Below are positions 7,804 to 16,754 of a stretch of DNA of 32,374 nucleotides, one piece after another. The notes below the pieces were generated by a model, which was not told the origin of the DNA, made no database searches, and saw only the letters and a program-made list of their open reading frames with translations. The stretch comes from Saccharofermentans sp. GTDB taxonomy: Bacteria > Bacillota > Clostridia > Saccharofermentanales > Saccharofermentanaceae. The position numbers were made by a program, and so were the translations under genes. Location: NCBI GenBank assembly GCA_016292145.1, contig JAEFBA010000022.1, positions 1-32,374 of the forward strand, given 5' to 3'. The first letter of the stretch is position 1. Each line of letters begins with the position of its first letter.

Positions 7804-9138
7804 TCAGGTAATGTGCTTATAAATCTCTTCAGCCTGCTTTTTGAGTTCAGGATCCTCATCTACGTTGTCGCAGCCGTGCATAACTGTAGTGTGTTTACGG
7901 CCGCCGAAGATCTGTCCGATCTTCTCATATTTTAGTTCCAGATAATCTCTGCAGATGAACATGGCAACATTACGTGCAGTGGATATCTCGGCACTTCTGA
8001 GCTTGGAAGTAAGCTTATCAGGCGTCAGATCGTAGTAATTAGCCACTGCATTGATGACTATATCAGGTGTCAGATACTTCTTATTTCCGCTTACCAGAGG
8101 ATCAACGATCTTTCTTATATCATCTAATGTGAGCTCTCCGTTTGCGAGAGTTACATAAGAGGAAATAGTATTAAAAGCACCATTGAGCTGTCTGATATTG
8201 GTGGTTACGTTCTCGCAGACATAGTCTATTATCTCGTCTGAAAGATTGAAGGACTCGCTCTCGAGCTTGCTTAAGAAGATAGCCTTACGTGTCTCAAAAT
8301 CCGGAGGCTGGACATCGAACATGATGCCGTCCTGGAATCTTGAGGTAAGCCTGCTGTTAAGCTCTGTGAGGTTTGCAGGTGCCTTGTCGCATGTAATGAC
8401 GATCTGCTTTCCTGATTCGATCAGGGCCTCGAAAGTATTAAAGAACTCTGTCTGGACACTGTCCTTGCCGATGAGGAACTGGATGTCGTCAATAAGGAGG
8501 ACATCTACGGTCCTGTATTTATTACGGAATTCCGTGTAATTCTTATTCTGGATGCATGCGATAAAAGCATTCGTGAAGGCTTCACATGTTGTGTAGATGA
8601 CTTTCTTCTCGGGATGCTGTTCGATTATCGCATTGCCTATAGCCTTCATGAGGTGGGTCTTGCCGAGACCGGAGTTGCCCCAGAGGAAGAAGGGGTTTCT
8701 CTGCTTCTGGCCGGGCTTAGCAGCAACAGATACGGCTGAAGCATGTGCAAAACGGTTGCAGTCGCCTACTACGAAGTTCGCGAAAGTAAACTCGCCGTTA
8801 AGTCCTGAAGGAGTAACGACCTCAGTCTTTGCCTGGCTTGCTGCCTTCTTCTCGGAGATTATGGAAGCATTAAGAGCCTTCTCATCGCCCTGAAGGATAA
8901 ACTTAACTGCGCAGGATTTACCGTCGTTAGCTGTCTTAATGGCGGATTCGATGGTCTTATTGAGCTTTTGACCCTTAAGAAGATCCAGAGAATACTCGTC
9001 TCTGGCAGCGAGAACAAGGACATCCTTGTCACAGTGAGCGACCGTCATCTTGCAAAGGATAGAGTCGTAGGTAATGGTATTTATATTTGAATCATACTTA
9101 AGAAGATTGAGAGCATTCTCCCAAACTGAACTCTCCAT
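7804..9138 (-). CDS. dnaA: Chromosomal replication initiator DnaA
   Basis: An AAA+ protein that binds origin boxes and opens oriC. The 444-residue form starts at the ATG at 9138 with GGAGGGG upstream. Numbered from that start: domain I about 1-85; a short linker domain II; AAA+ Walker A GNSGLGKT at 154-161, Walker B LLIDD at 214-218, and sensor regions; DNA-binding domain IV about 355-444 with FGGRKHTTVMHG. Domain IV departs from the usual pattern: the normal ARPRQ is STARN, and the residue before HTT, Asp in Escherichia coli (D433, a known DNA-contact residue) and most bacteria, is Lys. It is transcribed away from sortase-purA. The usual upstream neighbours rpmH and rnpA are absent. Confidence 0.96.
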   Translation of the reverse strand: MESSVWENALNLLKYDSNINTITYDSILCKMTVAHCDKDVLVLAARDEYSLDLLKGQKLNKTIESAIKTANDGKSCAVKFILQGDEKALNASIISEKKAASQAKTEVVTPSGLNGEFTFANFVVGDCNRFAHASAVSVAAKPGQKQRNPFFLWGNSGLGKTHLMKAIGNAIIEQHPEKKVIYTTCEAFTNAFIACIQNKNYTEFRNKYRTVDVLLIDDIQFLIGKDSVQTEFFNTFEALIESGKQIVITCDKAPANLTELNSRLTSRFQDGIMFDVQPPDFETRKAIFLSKLESESFNLSDEIIDYVCENVTTNIRQLNGAFNTISSYVTLANGELTLDDIRKIVDPLVSGNKKYLTPDIVINAVANYYDLTPDKLTSKLRSAEISTARNVAMFICRDYLELKYEKIGQIFGGRKHTTVMHGCDNVDEDPELKKQAEEIYKHIT

Positions 9139-9169
9139 GTAACCCCTCCGTAACAAAAATGACGTGCGT

Positions 9170-9200
9170 TTAACATAATAGCACGGTCAAAGAGTATAAT
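9170..9200 (+). promoter_or_regulatory. Candidate promoter for sortase
   Basis: TTAACA (9170-9175), a 19-bp spacer and a perfect TATAAT (9195-9200). Its start point would fall near 9207, after an in-frame ATG at 9199, which argues that the sortase begins at the ATG at 9247. Confidence 0.5.
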
Positions 9201-9246
9201 GAATATGCAATTTATATTAAAAATCGGTGAAAAATCAGGCAGGATA

Positions 9247-10005
9247 ATGAAACGGATCGACCAGAGGAAGGCTAAAAAAACCAGAAAAACGGCTGTTAAT
9301 GCGGTCATGATAGCAGTTATAGCTTTACTGCTTATAACCGGCGTTGTTCTGATCATGATAGAGCCAATAAAACGCTATAACAGAAAGAAGATCTCGAATG
9401 AAGCCCTTACGGCGATATCAGAGAAGATCGAGGCGACGGAAGAGGTCGAGATTACTTACACGGTCCCTGCAACCGGCAATGAGGTAGCGGGCGAAGAAGA
9501 AGGATACGACATTATAGGCGGCACTGAAGAGACTTCTGAAGAGGCGGATGTTATTTTCGAGGAAGAGCCTGAAGTAAATCCCGGCTCCGGTGAGATGGTC
9601 TCGCTAAGGTCTATCGGGATCCTCTCGATAGGGAAGATCAAGATCAGCTATTCGGTATGGGACGAAGCCACAAAGGTGTCTTTGAGATACGGTCTGGGAC
9701 ACTATCCTGATTCGGTCCTGCCGGGAGAGGCCGGAAATGCGACCATTCTGGGACATAATTACAAAGACGGCACCATGTTCCATAATCTGGGCAAGCTCAA
9801 GAAGGGCGACAAGGTGGTCTTTAAGTCCAAAGACGGCAAGGAAATGACCTTTGTAGTGGAAGAATCGAAGATCATCAACGCAAATGACCTTGGCAAATAT
9901 GTTACGGGCAATATAACCGAAGAAAAGCAGCTGACGCTTGTAACATGCACTTACGAGTACGGCAGAAAAGGCTGGAGAAGGGTAGTAATCTGCAAGTTGC
10001 AGTAA
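9247..10005 (+). CDS. Membrane-anchored sortase (cysteine transpeptidase)
   Basis: Sortases join proteins bearing a C-terminal sorting motif to the cell wall or to pilins. With the ATG at 9247 the product has 252 residues: a basic N-terminus, one membrane helix (about 16-38, AVNAVMIAVIALLLITGVV core), an acidic Glu-rich linker, then the sortase barrel. Catalytic residues visible are His170 in ATILGHNYKDG, Cys234 in TLVTC and an Arg at 244-245 in GWRRVV. The TLVTC form and N-terminal anchor suggest a class C/D/E-like enzyme; I cannot choose. No LPXTG-type substrate is encoded nearby. The start was picked because the promoter -10 overlaps the upstream ATG; its own ribosome site is weak (GGCAGG). 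Confidence 0.9.
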   Translation: MKRIDQRKAKKTRKTAVNAVMIAVIALLLITGVVLIMIEPIKRYNRKKISNEALTAISEKIEATEEVEITYTVPATGNEVAGEEEGYDIIGGTEETSEEADVIFEEEPEVNPGSGEMVSLRSIGILSIGKIKISYSVWDEATKVSLRYGLGHYPDSVLPGEAGNATILGHNYKDGTMFHNLGKLKKGDKVVFKSKDGKEMTFVVEESKIINANDLGKYVTGNITEEKQLTLVTCTYEYGRKGWRRVVICKLQ

Positions 10006-10043
10006 TGCCTTTTTAAAATCCAACACATTTTAAATATTTCTGC

Positions 10044-10049
10044 TATAAT
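10044..10049 (+). promoter_or_regulatory. Candidate -10 box of purA
   Basis: TATAAT in the 100-bp gap between sortase and purA, about 57 bp before the purA start. The -35 is not convincing. No purine riboswitch fold is visible in this leader. Confidence 0.45.
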
Positions 10050-10105
10050 TTGCGCGGGTTTTTATTAAACCTATTAAAGCAATACTGTTTTTGGGAGGAC
10101 CATAT

Positions 10106-11386
10106 ATGGTTACGGCAATCGTTGGCGCTAACTGGGGAGATGAAGGAAAGGGCAAGATCACAGACCTTCTTGCAAGCGAGTCTGACATCGTAATAAGATT
10201 CCAGGGCGGAGCAAATGCAGGACACACCATCATCAACGATCACGGAAGATTCGCTCTCCATCTTATGCCTTCGGGTGTTTGTTACGACAACATCGTAAAC
10301 ATCATCGGCAACGGTGTTGCACTTGATATCCGTAAATTCGTCAACGAATATAACTCATTAAAGGAGCAGGGCTTAAATCCCCACCTTCTGGTATCTGACA
10401 GGGTTCAGGTCGTAATGCCTTACCATGTTGATTTCGATAAATTCGAAGAAGAGAGATTGGGCGGCAAGGCCTTCGGTTCCACCAAGTCCGGTATCGCACC
10501 GTTCTTCTCCGATAAATATGCGAAGATCGGCTTCCAGGTTTCCGAACTTTTCGATGAAGCAACATTAAAGGAAAAGATCGAGAGAGTCCTTGAGATCAAG
10601 AACGCTCTTCTCGTAAACCTCTATCACAAAGATCCCATCAAGGCAGATGAGCTCCTGGCCGAGATGCTCGAGCAGGGAAGACTCATCAAGCCTTTTGTTA
10701 CTAATACTAACGCTTATATCTACGACGCTTTGAAGGAAGGCAAGAACATCCTCCTCGAAGGCCAGCTCGGAACCATGAAGGACCCTGACATGGGTATCTA
10801 CCCGATGGTTACTTCTTCTTCCACATTGGCAGGCTACGGCTGCGTCGGCGCAGGCATCCCGCCTTATGAGATCAAGAAGATCGTTGTTGTTACCAAGGCT
10901 TACTCTTCATCAGTAGGCGGCGGTGCGTTCGTATCTGAGATCCTTGACGAAGCAGTTGCAAAAGAGCTCAGAGACAGAGGCGGCGACAAGGGCGAGTATG
11001 GCGCTACAACAGGACGTCCCAGAAGAGTCGGCTGGTTTGACTGCGTTGCTACACGTTACGGCGTAAGGCTCCAGGGCGGTACGGACGTTGCCCTCACTAA
11101 CCTTGATGTACTTGGTTACCTGGATAAGATCCCTGTCTGCACAGCTTATGAGATCGACGGCGTCATCACAAAGGATTTCCCGAATCCCACACAGCTCGAC
11201 AGATGCAAGCCCGTTATCGAATATCTGCCTTCATGGAAGGGCAAGGGCGATATCAGAGGCCTCACAGAATACGATAAGCTCCCTAAGGAAGCTCAGGATT
11301 ATGTCGAATTTATCGAGAAGGAGATCGGAGTACACATCTCCATCGTTTCGACAGGACCCGTAAGAGAAGAGATCATCAGAAGATAA
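10106..11386 (+). CDS. purA: Adenylosuccinate synthetase
   Basis: Catalyses IMP + aspartate + GTP to adenylosuccinate, the first committed step to AMP. From the ATG at 10106 the enzyme has 426 residues, the normal length. The GTP loop GDEGKGK lies at 11-17 with catalytic Asp12, and catalytic His40 lies in GGANAGHTI. Later motifs include QLGT, the Thr/Arg-rich TTGRPRRVGWFD loop, and NLDVL near the C-terminus. GGGAGG precedes this ATG by seven bases; the TTG at 10091 is rejected. The lipoprotein gene follows after 32 bp with its own strong ribosome site, and guaA is downstream, so both purine branch-point enzymes sit in one arm. Confidence 0.98.
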   Translation: MVTAIVGANWGDEGKGKITDLLASESDIVIRFQGGANAGHTIINDHGRFALHLMPSGVCYDNIVNIIGNGVALDIRKFVNEYNSLKEQGLNPHLLVSDRVQVVMPYHVDFDKFEEERLGGKAFGSTKSGIAPFFSDKYAKIGFQVSELFDEATLKEKIERVLEIKNALLVNLYHKDPIKADELLAEMLEQGRLIKPFVTNTNAYIYDALKEGKNILLEGQLGTMKDPDMGIYPMVTSSSTLAGYGCVGAGIPPYEIKKIVVVTKAYSSSVGGGAFVSEILDEAVAKELRDRGGDKGEYGATTGRPRRVGWFDCVATRYGVRLQGGTDVALTNLDVLGYLDKIPVCTAYEIDGVITKDFPNPTQLDRCKPVIEYLPSWKGKGDIRGLTEYDKLPKEAQDYVEFIEKEIGVHISIVSTGPVREEIIRR

Positions 11387-11418
11387 AGACCCTTCCTTTG
11401 ATTAGGAGGTAATTCACG

Positions 11419-13119
11419 ATGAAGACCGGAAAGAATAAAGCTGTAGTTGTACTAATGACTGCGGCTTTGTTGCTGAGCGCTTTATTACCGGCAGGATGCA
11501 GTCTTCCTAAGGGCAAAAAGGACATTTGGAATGTGGCACAGGAATTCTTCGATGCTTACGCATCAGGAGATGCTGATGCCGTAAAGGCAATGGTCGACGG
11601 GGATATCACCTGTGATTTTGATAAGAGTGACAAAGAAGAGATCCTGCTGAAGATGGCTTCAGAGACCAAGGTCGAAGACGTTACCGATGTCGACGTCGAC
11701 AGCAAGTCCGGTAAGGCTACGGCCAAAGTCACGATCTCATATATCAACGTCAACAGCTTTTTATCCTCCAAAGGAAACGAGAAGACCAAAGAGGACTTCA
11801 TTAAGGCTATCGAAGAATACGACAGAAGGAAGACGAAGGCTTTCTCGTTCGATTTTGTTTTCGATGAATCCGAAGGAAAGTGGCTTGTCGGCAAAAAGTC
11901 CGCAGAGAAATATATTGAATTATTCAATAAAACAGAGAGGATCTATTTATCTTCAGTATCTGCAGACGATGCTTACGATATCTTCAGCAAAGCTTTCGGC
12001 CTTTATGCACAAGGGATATTCGACCAGCCTGTAAGTTCTTTGGATATTAATGATGTAAGGGTTTTCGATAACGATTCTTTCAGCGATCCGATAGTTATTG
12101 AGGGTGCGAAGGAATTCGCAAAGGCGTTCTTCAAATACATAGTAGATCACGGGATAAAGATCGAGCAGGACAGCAAAGATCCTCATAAGGCAACTCTTAA
12201 GGGTTTTGCGCCTTCGAAAAAGGAGATGCTCGATTACCTCTCAAGCGATGACTGCGTGAAAGCGGATTATCTGGTCCGGATCAGGCTGACCAGCGTATCA
12301 AGAAGAGATGTTCAGGGCGAGACGTTAAGAAGCACCATAGATGCCGGATACTATACGGAACTTGCCAAGAGGATCCCTGACATGACGCCTGAGGAATATG
12401 AGGTCGAGCTGATGATCGCTACAGGAACGATCATTGATACCGGTGAGAATTTCGATACTCTGGTTTTCATAAGCAACGGCGGAAAAGCTCTGTCAGTATC
12501 TTCACAAGAACTCGAAGATGCATTTGACTATACTTCCGAGCAGGTATTCAGATGCCGCGAAGAACTCTTGAAGTCATTGCTGGCCTCAGGTGAGATGCCT
12601 AAAGAGAAATACGATGTTTATATGGCTGCACTTGAGAGAGACAGATATGTTGAGTCAGGCGGCAGCGTTCCGGAGTATGAATTCTTAAGAAGAGTCGAAT
12701 GGGAAGGCACTGAGACGTGCAGGAATCAGTCTTCCACGGTAGAAGAATACCTGCCGAATTTCTCTGACGGACAGATCGTATACGGTTTCTCCGATTACGA
12801 TAATGACGGAAAACACATGGAGTATTCCAAGGAGCCGGGCTGGCTTAATACTGCCGGTTACAACATTGACGGTGACAAAGTAACCATAATCCTGAAGTTC
12901 GACCATAAATTTAAGAAGGGCACTAAGCTGATACTGGACTGGTATATTGACGGAGAGTCCATAAGAGATTCCCAGACAATTACCGTAGAAGAAGACGGAA
13001 TGGTCGAGTTCGAATTCACGGTAACCGGAGTAAGTGTAAAAAAATACGGCAAACTGGAGCTGCGTTTATGGGAAGAAGACCATAACCACGTAATATCTTA
13101 TGTTCAGTTATTCTATTGA
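11419..13119 (+). CDS. Lipoprotein of unknown function, copy A
   Basis: 566 residues. The N-terminus has a Lys-rich start, a hydrophobic stretch and LLPAGC, a lipobox-like cleavage site with Cys27 as lipidation residue (Pro at -3 is atypical). Residues about 40-125 (EFFDAYASGDADAVKAMVDG) look like an NTF2/DUF4878-like fold found in many clostridial lipoproteins. The middle repeats a related pattern, and the C-terminus (about 440-566) is a predicted beta domain with an EF-hand-like SDYDNDGK, the conserved PGWLNTAGYN and a final RLWEEDHNHVISYVQL. The next gene has the same layout, so the two are tandem duplicates. An ideal AGGAGGT site precedes the ATG. Function unknown; extracytoplasmic, probably membrane-anchored. 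Confidence 0.85.
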   Translation: MKTGKNKAVVVLMTAALLLSALLPAGCSLPKGKKDIWNVAQEFFDAYASGDADAVKAMVDGDITCDFDKSDKEEILLKMASETKVEDVTDVDVDSKSGKATAKVTISYINVNSFLSSKGNEKTKEDFIKAIEEYDRRKTKAFSFDFVFDESEGKWLVGKKSAEKYIELFNKTERIYLSSVSADDAYDIFSKAFGLYAQGIFDQPVSSLDINDVRVFDNDSFSDPIVIEGAKEFAKAFFKYIVDHGIKIEQDSKDPHKATLKGFAPSKKEMLDYLSSDDCVKADYLVRIRLTSVSRRDVQGETLRSTIDAGYYTELAKRIPDMTPEEYEVELMIATGTIIDTGENFDTLVFISNGGKALSVSSQELEDAFDYTSEQVFRCREELLKSLLASGEMPKEKYDVYMAALERDRYVESGGSVPEYEFLRRVEWEGTETCRNQSSTVEEYLPNFSDGQIVYGFSDYDNDGKHMEYSKEPGWLNTAGYNIDGDKVTIILKFDHKFKKGTKLILDWYIDGESIRDSQTITVEEDGMVEFEFTVTGVSVKKYGKLELRLWEEDHNHVISYVQLFY

Positions 13120-13151
13120 TATATAAAAACAGGATCAAAGGGGAATTAGGG

Positions 13152-14831
13152 ATGAAGATCAATAAGAACGGAATAAGTTCACTTATTCTTGCTGCGGCCA
13201 TGCTGATGACTGCGCTTTTGCCTTCAGGCTGCGCCAGCAGGAAAAACAAAGATATAGTGGAACTTCAGCGCAAGGCCGAAGAATTCATATATCAGTTCGC
13301 CTCAGGAGATGCTGATACTGTGAAGGATCTTGTAGACGGCAGATTCGACTATCAGATCTCATATGCAAAGCAGCACGAGATCATGCTTAAGATAGCTTCG
13401 AAAACAGAGATCGAAGACATAGAGACAATTGAAGTTGACCGTAAGGCCGGCAAGGCCAGGATGAGAACGAAGATCTCTTATATCAACATCCGTGAATTCG
13501 GCAGGGATAAGGATAATCAGAACCTGACCAGGGAAGCGTGCATTGAGAAGGTCGATTCTTATGAGAACAGGGCTTCGGCAAACTTCTCTTTCAGCTTCGT
13601 GCTTGACGATGACGGGAACTGGAAGATAAAGAATACCACGGCTGACAGATACGAAAAAATGTTCAACCAACAGTATTACCTGTCAGTCGTAGCATTGAGC
13701 AAAGACCAGGCAAAGCAGGAATGCAAAAGTGTCTTTGAAAAGCTTGCCAGAGGCGAATTCAACCAGCAGATGTTTAAATTCGACCTCTTTGAGATGGGCG
13801 CTTTCAACACCTGGGGCAGAAGCGTACCGAACATAAAGGATGCCATGACCGAATTTGCGAAAGCATATTTCTCTTTTATGGTGGAACACGGCATTACAGT
13901 CGAAGAGACTGATACGCCGCATCAGTTTAAAGTTACGGGTTATGTTCCTTCGAAGGAAGCTTTGCTCAGCTACTATGCGGGCGACGAGTATGCACAGGAA
14001 AGCTGCATGGCAGAAATTAGGGCGGAGATCGCCGGGAATGACAGCAAGAGACAGGCTGTCTGGGATGATTTTATTGCCGGGATCTACTTCGATCTTGCAA
14101 AGCAGATCCCGAACCTGATGGGCGAAGAATACAGCGTTACCTTTAAAGTCAATGCAAAAGGAGACAAGGTTGAGATCGTATCAAAAACACCGCTTTTCGG
14201 CATTACGACAGACGATATCTTTGCTTGTCCCAAATACGATTTCAATCAGGAGAAGGCAGCCCGCAAGAAGGCCATACAGGCGCTCTTTGATGCCGGCGAA
14301 CTTACCAGGGCACAGTACGACATGTATATGTCCGAGTATAGAAATGACGGCGGCAATTATCCCGGCAGGGATACCGGTAACGAGAATGCTTCTACCGGCA
14401 CGACATCCTGGAAGGGCTCTTCCGAATTTCCGAATCAGGCCGTAAACGTCAAGGAAGTAACACCTGACTGGTCTGACGGAAATCTTATCTACGGCACATC
14501 GGATCCCGACAAAAACGGCATCAGCATGCTTTACAGCAAGCAGCCCGGCTGGCTTAATACGGCAGGATACAATCTGTCAGAAACCGGCATTACCGTTATG
14601 GTCAAATACGACAAGAAGTTTGCCAAGGGAACAGAGCTCGAATTCGATTGGGATATAAACGGAAGCACGCAGCAGTATGCCGTTCCTTTCGTTGTTCCTG
14701 AGGACGGTGCAGACGAGTTTTTCTTCACCATTCCGGCTAAGCTCGTGTCGGCAGGAGACACTGCCGAGTTCAGATTATGGGAGAAGGGTCATGCGCACGT
14801 TATCGCGTATGTAAAACTTACCAAAACATAA
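13152..14831 (+). CDS. Lipoprotein of unknown function, copy B (paralogue of copy A)
   Basis: 559 residues from the ATG at 13152, preceded by AAAGGGG and AGGG; a start at 13116 would put 12 odd residues before the signal peptide. The signal ends LLPSGCAS, Cys27 by this numbering. It shares with copy A the N-terminal ASGDAD motif, the SYINI/REF segment, the IP(D/N)(M/L) segment and the C-terminal block PGWLNTAGYN ... RLWEKGHAHVIAYVKL. The EF-hand-like loop is degraded here (SDPDKNGI). It follows copy A at once, consistent with tandem duplication and divergence. Its partner and substrate are unknown. Confidence 0.85.
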   Translation: MKINKNGISSLILAAAMLMTALLPSGCASRKNKDIVELQRKAEEFIYQFASGDADTVKDLVDGRFDYQISYAKQHEIMLKIASKTEIEDIETIEVDRKAGKARMRTKISYINIREFGRDKDNQNLTREACIEKVDSYENRASANFSFSFVLDDDGNWKIKNTTADRYEKMFNQQYYLSVVALSKDQAKQECKSVFEKLARGEFNQQMFKFDLFEMGAFNTWGRSVPNIKDAMTEFAKAYFSFMVEHGITVEETDTPHQFKVTGYVPSKEALLSYYAGDEYAQESCMAEIRAEIAGNDSKRQAVWDDFIAGIYFDLAKQIPNLMGEEYSVTFKVNAKGDKVEIVSKTPLFGITTDDIFACPKYDFNQEKAARKKAIQALFDAGELTRAQYDMYMSEYRNDGGNYPGRDTGNENASTGTTSWKGSSEFPNQAVNVKEVTPDWSDGNLIYGTSDPDKNGISMLYSKQPGWLNTAGYNLSETGITVMVKYDKKFAKGTELEFDWDINGSTQQYAVPFVVPEDGADEFFFTIPAKLVSAGDTAEFRLWEKGHAHVIAYVKLTKT

Positions 14832-14901
14832 AACTGATGAAGGCGTATGATTTTCGCTAATAAGCAAAAGATTTTCTGTTTTCGCGCGCGTTAAGCAAGA
14901 A

Positions 14902-14907
14902 TATAAT
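14902..14907 (+). promoter_or_regulatory. Candidate -10 box of guaA
   Basis: TATAAT 38 bp before the guaA start in the 113-bp gap after copy B. A -35 (TTTTCG at 17-18 bp) is weak. I see no purine riboswitch core here. Confidence 0.45.
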
Positions 14908-14944
14908 AAACCAATAAGATTTATATGTATCTGGAGGAATTCCC

Positions 14945-16486
14945 ATGGCCAAGGAAATGATCCTCGTCCTCGATTTCGGAGGGCAGTATAACCAGCTCAT
15001 TGCAAGACGTGTCAGAGAGCAGAATGTCTACAGTGAAGTAAGACCATACACCACGAGCATTGAAGAGATCAAGGCACTGAATCCCAAGGGAATCATCCTC
15101 ACAGGCGGCCCTTCCACTGTTTACGAAGACGATGCACCCAAGTGCTCACCCGAACTCTTTAAGCTCGGCATCCCGGTACTCGGTATCTGCTACGGCGCAC
15201 AGCTCATGAATTACCTGCTTGGCGGCGAAGTAAAGTCAGCACCCGTCAGAGAATACGGCCACACCGACGTTAATATCGATACAGAAGCTAAGCTCTTCAA
15301 GGGCGTTCTTCCCAAGACGGTCTGCTGGATGAGCCATACCGTTTATATCGCAAAACCCGCTCCCGGCTTCAAGATCACGGCACATACCGAGGTATGTCCT
15401 GTAGCAGCAGCGGAGAACGTCGAAGAGAATCTCTACTGCGTTCAGTTCCATCCGGAAGTCGTTCATACAGTCGAAGGCACAACGATGCTCGCAAACTTCG
15501 TTAAGGACGTCTGCAAGTGCAAGTGCGACTGGAAGATGGATTCATTCGTTGAGACATCCATTAAGGAGATCCGCGAAAAGGTCGGCTCAGGCAAAGTCCT
15601 CTGTGCTCTTTCAGGCGGCGTTGATTCATCTGTTGCCGCAGTGCTCCTCTCAAAGGCAGTCGGCAAGCAGCTCACATGCGTATTCGTCGACCACGGACTT
15701 CTTAGAAAGAACGAAGGCGACGAGGTAGAAGCAGTATTCGGCCCTGAAGGTCCCTACGATCTCAACTTCATCAGAGTAAATGCCCAGGAGCGTTTCTATT
15801 CAAAGCTCGCAGGCGTAACTGATCCTGAGACAAAGCGTAAGATAATCGGTGAGGAATTCATCAGAGTATTCGAAGAAGAAGCAAAGAAGGTAGGTGCTGT
15901 CGACTTCCTCGTACAGGGCACCATCTATCCTGACGTTATCGAATCCGGCCTCGGCAAGAGTGCCGTTATCAAGTCTCACCACAATGTAGGCGGACTTCCC
16001 GACTATGTTGATTTCAAGGAGATCATCGAACCCTTAAGGCTCCTGTTCAAGGACGAAGTAAGAAAGGCTGGTCTTGAGCTCGGTATCCCCGAGAACCTCG
16101 TATTCCGTCAGCCGTTCCCCGGCCCGGGTCTTGCTATCCGCATCATCGGCGAGGTTACGGCAGAGAAGGTAAAGCTTGTTCAAGATGCAGATGCGATCTT
16201 CAGAAGAGAGATGCAGCTCGCAGGCTTCGACAAGTACGCTAACCAGTACTTCGTAGCACTCACAAATATGCGTTCTGTAGGTTGCATGGGCGACGAGAGA
16301 ACATACGATTACGCATGCCTCCTCCGTGCCGTTACGACCACAGACTTCATGACCGCTGAAGCAGCAGAGCTTCCCTGGTCACTTATCAACAAGGTCACTA
16401 ACAGGATCGTAAACGAAGTCAAAGGCATCAGCCGCGTCTTCTACGACTGCACGGGCAAACCGCCGTCAACGATCGAGCTTGAATAA
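14945..16486 (+). CDS. guaA: GMP synthase (glutamine-hydrolysing)
   Basis: Converts XMP to GMP using glutamine and ATP. 513 residues, full length. The class I amidotransferase domain has the nucleophile Cys82 in GICYGAQL and the dyad His169/Glu171 in QFHPEV. The ATP pyrophosphatase P-loop SGGVDSS is at 223-229, followed by the dimerisation domain with [13 protein letters not shown] and the C-terminal [14 protein letters not shown] lies seven bases upstream. The last four codons form part of the 51-bp block repeated at 29438-29488, so the 3' end of guaA is the integration site of the adjacent elements and may have been restored by one of them. Confidence 0.98.
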   Translation: MAKEMILVLDFGGQYNQLIARRVREQNVYSEVRPYTTSIEEIKALNPKGIILTGGPSTVYEDDAPKCSPELFKLGIPVLGICYGAQLMNYLLGGEVKSAPVREYGHTDVNIDTEAKLFKGVLPKTVCWMSHTVYIAKPAPGFKITAHTEVCPVAAAENVEENLYCVQFHPEVVHTVEGTTMLANFVKDVCKCKCDWKMDSFVETSIKEIREKVGSGKVLCALSGGVDSSVAAVLLSKAVGKQLTCVFVDHGLLRKNEGDEVEAVFGPEGPYDLNFIRVNAQERFYSKLAGVTDPETKRKIIGEEFIRVFEEEAKKVGAVDFLVQGTIYPDVIESGLGKSAVIKSHHNVGGLPDYVDFKEIIEPLRLLFKDEVRKAGLELGIPENLVFRQPFPGPGLAIRIIGEVTAEKVKLVQDADAIFRREMQLAGFDKYANQYFVALTNMRSVGCMGDERTYDYACLLRAVTTTDFMTAEAAELPWSLINKVTNRIVNEVKGISRVFYDCTGKPPSTIELE

Positions 16487-16525
16487 TTAACGGGGCCCTG
16501 AAAGTCAATAAAATAGGGCGTTTCA
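16475..16525. repeat. Left att-like repeat (guaA end)
   Basis: Starts in guaA codon 510 and runs 39 bp past the stop. In-register, gap-free match to 29438-29488. The longest identical runs are CAATAAAATA and the TTCA/CTGAAAG segments; the crossover core must lie inside one of these. It also contains a short GCCCT/AGGGC hairpin that may serve as guaA terminator. Confidence 0.75.
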
Positions 16526-16543
16526 AGGTTTAAAAGTCTTTCG

Positions 16544-16707
16544 TGATAACGCTATGATAACACCTTGAAGAGATCATTATTTTCAGGTTGAAAGTGGTTT
16601 GCTAGTAAAAAGCTTGATTTTTAGGCACTTCCTCTAGATGGGAAGTGCATTTTTTGCATGAAAAAAGATGAGCTTCCGATAAGTGCATCTTGATAATCTG
16701 ATAACAC
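16544..16707. repeat. TGATAA repeats, candidate integrase arm sites
   Basis: TGATAAC at 16544-16550, TGATAACAC at 16555-16563, TGATAA at 16691-16696 and TGATAACAC at 16699-16707. Element 2 has GGATAA twice with the same 11-bp phase (29507-29512 and 29518-29523) at the same distance from its att block. Position and repetition fit arm-type sites of a tyrosine recombinase. Not proven. Confidence 0.4.
16625..16655 (+). terminator. Terminator downstream of guaA inside the element
   Basis: An 8-bp perfect stem (GCACTTCC 16625-16632 with GGAAGTGC 16641-16648), an 8-nt loop, then ATTTTTT. Element 2 has a hairpin plus T-run in the equivalent place (29578-29610), so it is a shared design that isolates the element from host transcription. 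Confidence 0.85.
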
Positions 16708-16742
16708 TGATACGGCGCGAAAAAATACATATTCAAGATAAA

Positions 16743-16754
16743 GAACATACGTTC
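16743..16754. promoter_or_regulatory. LexA (SOS) box
   Basis: GAACATACGTTC fits the Firmicute LexA/DinR core GAAC-N4-GTTC, including the R-N-R-Y centre. It abuts the -35 of a consensus promoter. A comparable box lies in the matching promoter of element 2, which makes chance less likely. Confidence 0.7.

Noticed and set aside
10006-10105. Purine riboswitch before purA
   Set aside because: No conserved purine aptamer core; the leader is only about 50 nt after the -10. The guaA leader (14832-14944) was rejected for the same reason.
12685-12906. Minus-strand ORFs within the lipoprotein genes
   Set aside because: Shadows of the real frame; no ribosome sites or recognisable motifs.
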